Made by a program: the position numbers and the translations under genes. A DNA stretch of 64,000 bases from Crotalaria pallida (lineage: Eukaryota > Streptophyta > Magnoliopsida > Fabales > Fabaceae), in contig CM075652.1 in NCBI GenBank assembly GCA_037953625.1, positions 75,235,501-75,299,500 of the forward strand. The letters are read 5' to 3'. The notes beneath the pieces were generated by a model, which worked only from the letters and a program-made list of their open reading frames with translations, made no database searches and was not told the DNA's origin. This document shows positions 58,260 through 64,000 of this stretch, in pieces. How positions within the stretch are numbered: the first letter of the stretch is position 1; every line of letters starts with the position of its first letter.

Positions 58260-58503
58260 GTGGTGTTGTTAAATTTTTGTGAAAGAGATATTCAAGTGAG
58301 TGAAGGGGGAGAGGGGGATGAGATCATGTGTGGTGGTGATGGAGTAGCAAAATCATATACATATCAGACTTCAATTAGATTAATGAGATTCCTCAGCAGT
58401 GTAAGCTCATCAAGGCAAAAAAAAAAAAAAAAAGTGAACCATCATCAATTGCAACTCATTTAATATGACTATGTTTGTGTAATTTGTAAACGGAGGAACT
58501 GAA
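58260..58503. other. Flank with A-run
   Basis: No gene. An A-run of about 17 lies near 58418. Confidence 0.5.
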
Positions 58504-58780
58504 TACTTCCCCAGTCCCTAAATATAAAGTCCTCTTGATACTTTTATTTTGTCCCTATTTATAAAGCCTCATATCAATTTTCAATGATCATTAATTACTT
58601 TTTTTCACAAATACCCCTATTTATTTAACACTTTTTAAATTCTCAATAATATTAATAGGGGTAATTTTGAAATTACATATCAAAAGATCACATTTCCAAT
58701 ACAATTAACTAAATTTTTCCACTTTCTTAATGGACGTGAAATCCCCCAAAGAGGCTTTATATTTAGGGATGGAGAGAGTA
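58504..58780. mobile_element. MITE family M2, copy 2
   Basis: TACTTCCCCAGTCCCTAAATATAAAG to TATTTAGGGATGGAGAGAGTA. Colinear with 35786-36060 over its whole length; the third, inverted copy is at 21181-21438. Stowaway-like TA ends. Confidence 0.78.
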
Positions 58781-59324
58781 TATGTAATGTAGGAAAGATG
58801 TGCTTATATATTAATGGCATCAAACCATCACCTTATTAAATTTGAAATGTTTTTGGTCCTAAGTTAAAGTGTGTTTTGGTTTATTAAATTTTCTTTCCAA
58901 GTTATTCGGTTAAGAAACAATGAAAATAGGAGGAATTTTTTTTAGCAAGTATTTGTTTCACAAAGCTAAGAACTTGGTCAAAACAGTTAAATTTTTGTAA
59001 AAATTTTCTTCCATGTTGATCTATTAAGAAAAAAGTTTACTTTAGATTTTTTTTCTAACAGGTGTGAGTTTGGCAAATAAGTTGTTGGCCTATACCGTTC
59101 TAAAATGTTTATTGAAATTTTCTTCTCTGTTAATCTATTAGTAAAAAACAAAGAACGGGGCTATATGAGATTCTGCTCCAAATTTGTTTTGCTGTTATGG
59201 AAGAGTGATTATTCAACTTTTTTATTTTTGGTACAAGTGACTACAGTATTCAACTTTACTATACAGTGAATCAATGTACTGATTGTTTGTGAATAATCCT
59301 AAACTATATACAAAGTGTTATGTT
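58781..59324. other. AT-rich DNA
   Basis: No feature supported. Confidence 0.5.
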
Positions 59325-59701
59325 TGTTAGATCTAGAAGGCATGTGCATGTGAAGATTGTGAGATCTATTATGCAAGTGCAAGGTTTTGATAATGACAAA
59401 TGTTTTGATCAAGCTCAAGTCATGAAGAAGCTCAACAAACAAACAACAATCAACAATGATGAAGAGAGAGCAAGCTCATGAAGATTCAAGTTGTGTATTG
59501 AGTTGTAATATCTTTGTTTGAGTCTTATAGTTTGATGAGTTTGGGTAGAGTTTATTAGAGGGTAGTGAATCTCTATCAAGTGCATGATCATATTATATTT
59601 TGAGTATTCACTTAACCTAAACTCAATAGGTGGCTTAAAGGTTTGAAAGAAAATGTTTAGATTTGAGAAAACAAGTTTTTGGAAGTGTTTTTCAGGTAAT
59701 A

Positions 59702-59828
59702 ATCGATTATCCATGTTTCATAATCGATTATCAAGATTTGCATCAGCTCATAATCGATTATCAAGGCTTATAATCGATTATCTACTGATTGCAAGTGAAT
59801 AATTGATTATCTTGATGTCATAATCGAT
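59702..59828. promoter_or_regulatory. ATCGAT array 82 bp upstream of the TATA box
   Basis: Core starts at 59702, 59723, 59753, 59773, 59802 (ATTGAT) and 59823. Intervals are 21, 30, 20, 29 and 21. The last core ends 82 bp before TATATAAAC. The distance is 81 bp in the solo LTR 16028-17556. A U3 enhancer is the simplest reading, as an inference. Confidence 0.65.
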
Positions 59829-60773
59829 TATTAGCTGCTGAACTAGTTTTTAAAATACGTTTTTCACTTCTCAAAATCAGTTTTTAAGTTTCCTAACTTT
59901 TGGGTATTCTATATAAACCTTTTTCTATCCTTTGTGAATCATTAGAACAAATCAATTTCATTTTCATATCATTTTAGAAAGATCAAAGCCACACTATTCT
60001 CGCAACTTTCTCTCTCACTTTCTCAAAGATCAAAGCTTTCATTTTCACATTCTTTGATCAAGAATCTTTGAATCTCATATGTTGATATTTTCATAGTTCT
60101 TGAAAGAGATTAATGGGATTGTTATTGTTTTCTATTGTGTTGTAATCATTGCAAGGAGGCAAACATTCTACAACAAAGGAAGTCTTGGTGGTTGTTCATC
60201 AAGCAAATCAAGTTGGAAGTCTTGTTGTGTTAACAAGCAAATTGGAAGTCTTGTTGTGAGGAATCAACAAGCAATTAGAAGACTTGTTGTGGGGATATCA
60301 ACAAGCAAGGGAAGAAGGTTAGATTAGATTTCAATAGGATTGCAAGACAAGAGTGAGGTATCTCTTGGAGGCTATCAAGAAGGGAGTCTTGAGAGGCGTA
60401 TTACTTGTAATTTGAGAATTCTAATTCCTTAGTGAAGAATCTCTCTTGGTTGAAGAGGGGACTGGATGTAGCTCACGGTGGTTGTGAGTGAACCAGGATA
60501 AAATCACTGTGCAGTATCTCTATTCCCTTAACACTTTAGATTTTGTCATTTCTTATTGTTCTTGAGTGAAAACCTAGAAAAGATTAATTTTCATAATTGA
60601 ATGAATTAGGTTTTAATTGTGCAAATTGAATTGGGGAAAATCATTTTCATAACCTAGGTAATCAATAAGAATATTGGTGTTAATCAATTTCGCTTAATCT
60701 CTGATCTTATGTGTTAATTTATTGATTTTCGTATTTGATTGAAAAAATGATTTTCTGATTTCTGTAGTGAATA

Positions 60774-60851
60774 ATTGATTATCAGCTTTCAATAATCGAT
60801 TATCATAATTGCTGTCAGGTCATAAACGATTATCATACCATCGTAATCGAT
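60774..60851. repeat. Downstream ATCGAT array in the same LTR
   Basis: Core starts at 60774 (ATTGAT), 60795, 60825 (AACGAT) and 60846. Intervals are 21, 30 and 21. About 0.86 kb after the TATA box and just before the C-run near the LTR end. Confidence 0.8.
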
Positions 60852-61017
60852 TATCAGCTGAAAATTTTGTAAAAATCATTCGTTTTAATTGTTTCGATTT
60901 GTTTCTTTCGAAAATCTTTCAAGGTTTCTTAAACACCTATTCAACCCCCCCCCCCCCTTCTAGGTGTTCTCCTAGTGTTCCTTAGTCAATTCACCCACCG
61001 ATTGTAGTTCTTACAAT

Positions 61018-61029
61018 TGGTATCAGAGC
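61018..61029 (+). other. Copia primer binding site
   Basis: TGGTATCAGAGC, the initiator-Met tRNA site, two bases after the LTR end at 61015. Confidence 0.92.
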
Positions 61030-61086
61030 TCGGTCGAAAGACACGAGCATAGAGCTATTTTCGTAAAGATCCTTGAGGAAACTACA

Positions 61087-61839
61087 ATGGGTTCTACGAA
61101 TCCCTTAGGTGGTGAAGGTGCTTCAATAAGTCGTCCTCCTATGTTTGGTGGAGAGGGTTATGCTTATTGGAAAGTTAGAATGAGAATCTTTATAGAAGCC
61201 ATAGACATGAACATTTGGGAAGCCATTGAGAATGGTCCTCACATTCCCTCAAAACAAGTAGATGGTGCATCTCAATTAGTTCCCAAAGATAAGTGGACCG
61301 ATGATGATAAAAAGAAAATTCAATATGATTTAAAAGCTAAGAATATCATCACCTCGGCTCTATCTTATGATGAGTTCTAGAGTCTCCCAATGTCGTAATG
61401 CCAAAGAAAAGTGGGACACCTTGCAAGTCACACATAAAGGCACTAGTGAAGTTAGGCGTGCTAGATTAAATTCTTTGATGCATGAATATGAATTGTTTTG
61501 TATGTTTCCTAATGAATCTATATGTGATATGCAAAAACGTTTTACTCATATTATTAATCATCTCATTGCTCTTGGAAAGACTTTATGAATTGTGAAGTTG
61601 TTAACAAAGTTTTAAGATGTCTAAGTAGGGAATGGCAACCTAAGGTTACCGCAATTGTTGAATCAAAGGACTTGGACAACATGGACTTAGCTACACTTTT
61701 CGGAAAGCTTCAAGAACATGAAATGGAGCTTGGACGTTTGCATATGCATGAAGAGTCGGAAACGAATAAAGAAAGAAGAGGAATTGCTCTTAAAGCTAGA
61801 AGTTCATATAAAAAGGAAGAGAGTTCCGATAGTGAAGAT
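61087..61839 (+). pseudogene. gag: SIRE-like Copia gag, cut by a gypsy LTR
   Basis: ATG at 61087 (MGSTNPLGGEGASIS), with the gag N-terminal domain (PMFGGEGYAYWKVRMRIF). A TAG at 61378 and frame changes near 61380 and 61585 separate three open parts. The last (LATLFGKLQEHEMELGRL) matches the gag at 50040. It is interrupted at 61840 by the next element; the few codons after that point are not gag. Confidence 0.88.
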
Positions 61840-62081
61840 TGTAACATCCCAGATTTTTAACCCCTGATTAATAAAATGTTAATTAAAGAGTTTATTTATA
61901 ATTAATTATTTTTATTCTTGATTTCAAAGTAATTTATTATGAATGATAATATTAGACAGTTTTAATATGAGAAAATAAATATTTTCACATAAATCCCTGT
62001 TTGGGGACCTTGAAGTAATTTTAGAAAGGTTTTGGAGGGAAAGAAAATAAAATTAATATTTTTCAAAAACTGGGCAAAATA

Positions 62082-62107
62082 CTCGAGTGTTTTTGGGAGT
62101 ACTCGAG
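62082..62107. promoter_or_regulatory. Promoter-proximal ACTCGAGT pair
   Basis: CTCGAG at 62082 and 62102 (20 bp apart). The nearer site ends about 132 bp before the TATA-like box, against 131 bp in Tekay-1. Confidence 0.6.
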
Positions 62108-63146
62108 TATTTTGGTCAGAGTTGACGAGTTAGTGTGTTTGGTGAGTCACCACCAACGAGTCACTGCCGTTTGACACGAAATCAAGCCTTCAACACGTCC
62201 ATGGCTTTCGTGTCGAGCTGCATGAGCTTCATGAATGGCTATTTAAGCCATGGTTGATGAATCCACCAACCCTTTTTGCTCAATTCGTGAAGTGTTGCGT
62301 GTGTTAGGGTTTTCGAATTGATTCAATCGATTCTCCCTATCTGGGTTGATTCGAACCACAAATCATACACCATTGTGAAGCTCACATTCAGGGCTTCACA
62401 AATATACCAAGATTGTGAGCTGAGAGTTCGTAGATTGGAAGAATCGAAGCTTAGAAGTTGGAGTTTGTTTGCTGTCTCATGTTCCTGGAGCTTACTTTGG
62501 AGCTTGATTTTGGTAAGCTCAGGCAACCTCCTCATGTGAATCTTGTTTCTTTAGCTAGTGTGAATTGTAGAGAGTTTATAGAGACTAATTTCCCCAATTT
62601 TTATGTCTGTCTTATGCATCAACCAATTCAAACTTGGTGCTCTGCTGAAACTGCTCTGTTTCAGTGTGGAGTTTGGGGAATTCAGCTTGGAAGCTAAGTT
62701 TTGGGTAAAGTCTCTGTTGATTCACGTCTAAGAGGTAAGGGGAAAGCTCTCTATTCACTAGATAGAGTTTAAATTGCATGCATGTGATTAGAGAGCCACC
62801 AAGAGGCTCTAAGGGCTTAGTTTGAATAGGGAAATTGGTTTGGAGACCAACTTGTGTTCTAATGTTGTTCTGAGCAAGTTCTATATGTTGCATGTGAGCT
62901 ATATGCAAGTTGTTTTCATGCCAAAAGTGTTTGGAACTGAACTTGGTATGTTAAGTTGTTGAAAATGTGTTTTTATGCATAATTGTTGCTCAGATTTGAT
63001 TCAGTGTAATAAGTTGTTGTTTTTGTGTTGGAACATGTTTAAAATGTATAATGTAAGCTCTATTGATCATTGGATTGGATTAGAAATGGTTAGAATTGAA
63101 AATGATATGTTAAAACCAAGTTTCCAGTCTGTTCTGCAGGAAAAGA

Positions 63147-63488
63147 CTCGAGTACTTGGCTTTATACTCGAGTAGAATTTTGGTAAAACAATGTATTTTG
63201 TGTCAGAACACTCGAGTACCAAGCCCAGAACTCGAGTATCAACTGATGTATGGGGACCTTTTATGGTAAACCACTCGAGTAATGCAGGAGTCACTCGAGT
63301 GTTCTGGAATTGATGAAGAACACTCGAGCACTCATGAATCACTCGAGTATTTTTATGAATCTGAAACCCAAATCCTCAGAAAGACATGAACAACTCGAGT
63401 AAATGAGAACTACTCGAGTAATCTGGAAATGATTGAAGAACACTCGAGTATTCTGAAGAACACTCGAGTATTCTGAAGAACACTCGAG
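63147..63488. repeat. CTCGAG palindrome array, 13 sites
   Basis: Core starts: 63147, 63167, 63211, 63231, 63274, 63294, 63323, 63342, 63394, 63413, 63443, 63463 and 63483. Intervals are 20, 44, 20, 43, 20, 29, 19, 52, 19, 30, 20 and 20. All cores are intact CTCGAG. It lies about 0.9 kb after the TATA-like box, as in Tekay-1. Confidence 0.9.
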
Positions 63489-64000
63489 TAGTTTATCCAG
63501 ATTATGAAAAATGTCATTTTTAATTCTGAACCATTTGGTTAATACTTAAATGACAATAATCCAAGTGATTTAGGACTTAAAAGAAATTGATTGATGATAT
63601 GGTTATTCCGTTTGGATGACGGGACGTTGCTCGGGTGGCACGTCATAACGTAGCTCGGGTGGCACGTTATTATCAATTGAGTTAGACCAATCAATTTCTT
63701 TAAGTTAAGAGCTTGAATGCCAGATTGTTTATTCATGTTCGGGTGACATGAGCAGGACCTTTGGAAATACTAAAAGTTGCTACTAGCTCGATGACACATT
63801 AAGGTGGACAATGTGGGCAGTATGTGGTATATTGTTGATTTGATGTTTCAACGGTGTGATGCACACAAGTGGTAAGGTTTACGTTTGGGGCGACATGACG
63901 TTCATCAGACATGGTGACGTTGTTTATCACCTCTGTTGTGTATCACAAGTGATAAGGTTTACGTCCTTAGGCGACGTGACGTTCATCAGATGTGGTGACG

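Larger units (their letters stand above)
59325..61015 (+). mobile_element. SIRE-like Copia 5' LTR, about 1691 bp
   Basis: The end is fixed by GTAGTTCTTACA followed by the PBS. The start TGTTAGATCTAG is inferred from the related solo LTR 16028-17556. TATA box TATATAAAC lies at 59910-59918. A C-run in TATTCAACCCCCCCCCCCCCCTTCTAGG (about 60940) is the group hallmark. It carries two ATCGAT arrays, one upstream and one downstream of the TATA box. Confidence 0.88.
61840..64000 (+). mobile_element. Third gypsy LTR, runs off the window
   Basis: Starts TGTAACATCCCAG inside the Copia gag. At least 2161 bp without an internal region. It has a CTCGAG pair (62082 and 62102), a TATA-like CTATTTAAG (62239-62247) and a large CTCGAG array downstream (63147-63488). 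Near the window end are GCTCGGGTGGCACGT repeats (63628, 63653) and GTGATAAGGTTTACGT / GACGTGACGTTCATCAGA repeats (63860-64000). Layout matches the Tekay-1 LTR, so a Tekay relative is likely. Confidence 0.85.

Noticed and set aside
1..64000. tRNA, rRNA or snRNA genes
   Set aside because: Only tRNA-complementary primer binding sites were found; no cloverleaf-forming sequence with A and B boxes was recognised by eye.

Overview
This window looks like repeat-dominated nuclear DNA of a flowering plant, very probably a eudicot and most likely a legume. The basis is nested LTR retrotransposons with initiator-Met tRNA primer sites, plant MITEs, a plant L1-type LINE, and one intact UDP-glycosyltransferase gene of the UGT73 kind that most resembles legume saponin glycosyltransferases from memory (an inference; no search was run). 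That gene, at 37167-38941 (minus strand, two exons, 502 residues), is the only host gene I can support. No RNA genes, bacterial operons or CRISPR arrays were seen.

Layout. 1-8350: a young Ty3/gypsy Tekay-type chromovirus on the minus strand (Tekay-1), with one whole 3.5 kb LTR, one partial LTR, and broken gag and pol. 8351-10500: a CCGAGC-rich repeat split by a solo Copia LTR. 10500-13040: AT-rich DNA with a Stowaway MITE and a possible Helitron end. 13040-19150: a LINE split by a solo gypsy LTR that itself holds a solo SIRE-like LTR. 19440-20959: another solo LTR. 21711-34276: an older plus-strand chromovirus (Tekay-2), whose 5' LTR holds a solo SIRE-like LTR that in turn holds a hAT element. 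34300-37022: MITEs and a MULE-like element carrying foreign sequence. 37167-38941: the UGT gene. 39718-40221: a foldback element. 40905-43340: a second LINE copy. 43345-48790: LTR-like debris around a 5'-less Copia piece. 48795-49737: CACTA ends. 49738-58259: a decayed SIRE-like Copia with an extra third ORF and its 3' LTR. 59325-61839: the LTR and gag of another Copia, cut by a third gypsy LTR (61840 to the window end).

Most unusual signal. LTRs of several unrelated families carry arrays of short palindromes with a central TCGA (AATCGATT or ACTCGAGT). Within pairs the spacing is 19-22 bp (about two helical turns). Between pairs it is often 29-31 or 50-53 bp (three or five turns). In four promoters a pair or array lies a fixed distance upstream of a TATA box: 131-133 bp in two Tekay LTRs and 81-82 bp in two SIRE-like LTRs. 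A fragment with a different word (CCCAGGCG) has the same 21/30 bp rhythm. This suggests a shared promoter or binding-site grammar used by different retrotransposons. A second candidate novelty is a 155-codon, GC-rich sense ORF inside the Tekay-1 LTR, preceded by a good splice acceptor.

Age order read from nesting and LTR divergence: Tekay-2 is old (about 7% LTR divergence in the first 230 bp), the solo LTR inside it is younger, and the hAT is youngest. Tekay-1 is very recent (7 substitutions in 865 bp).
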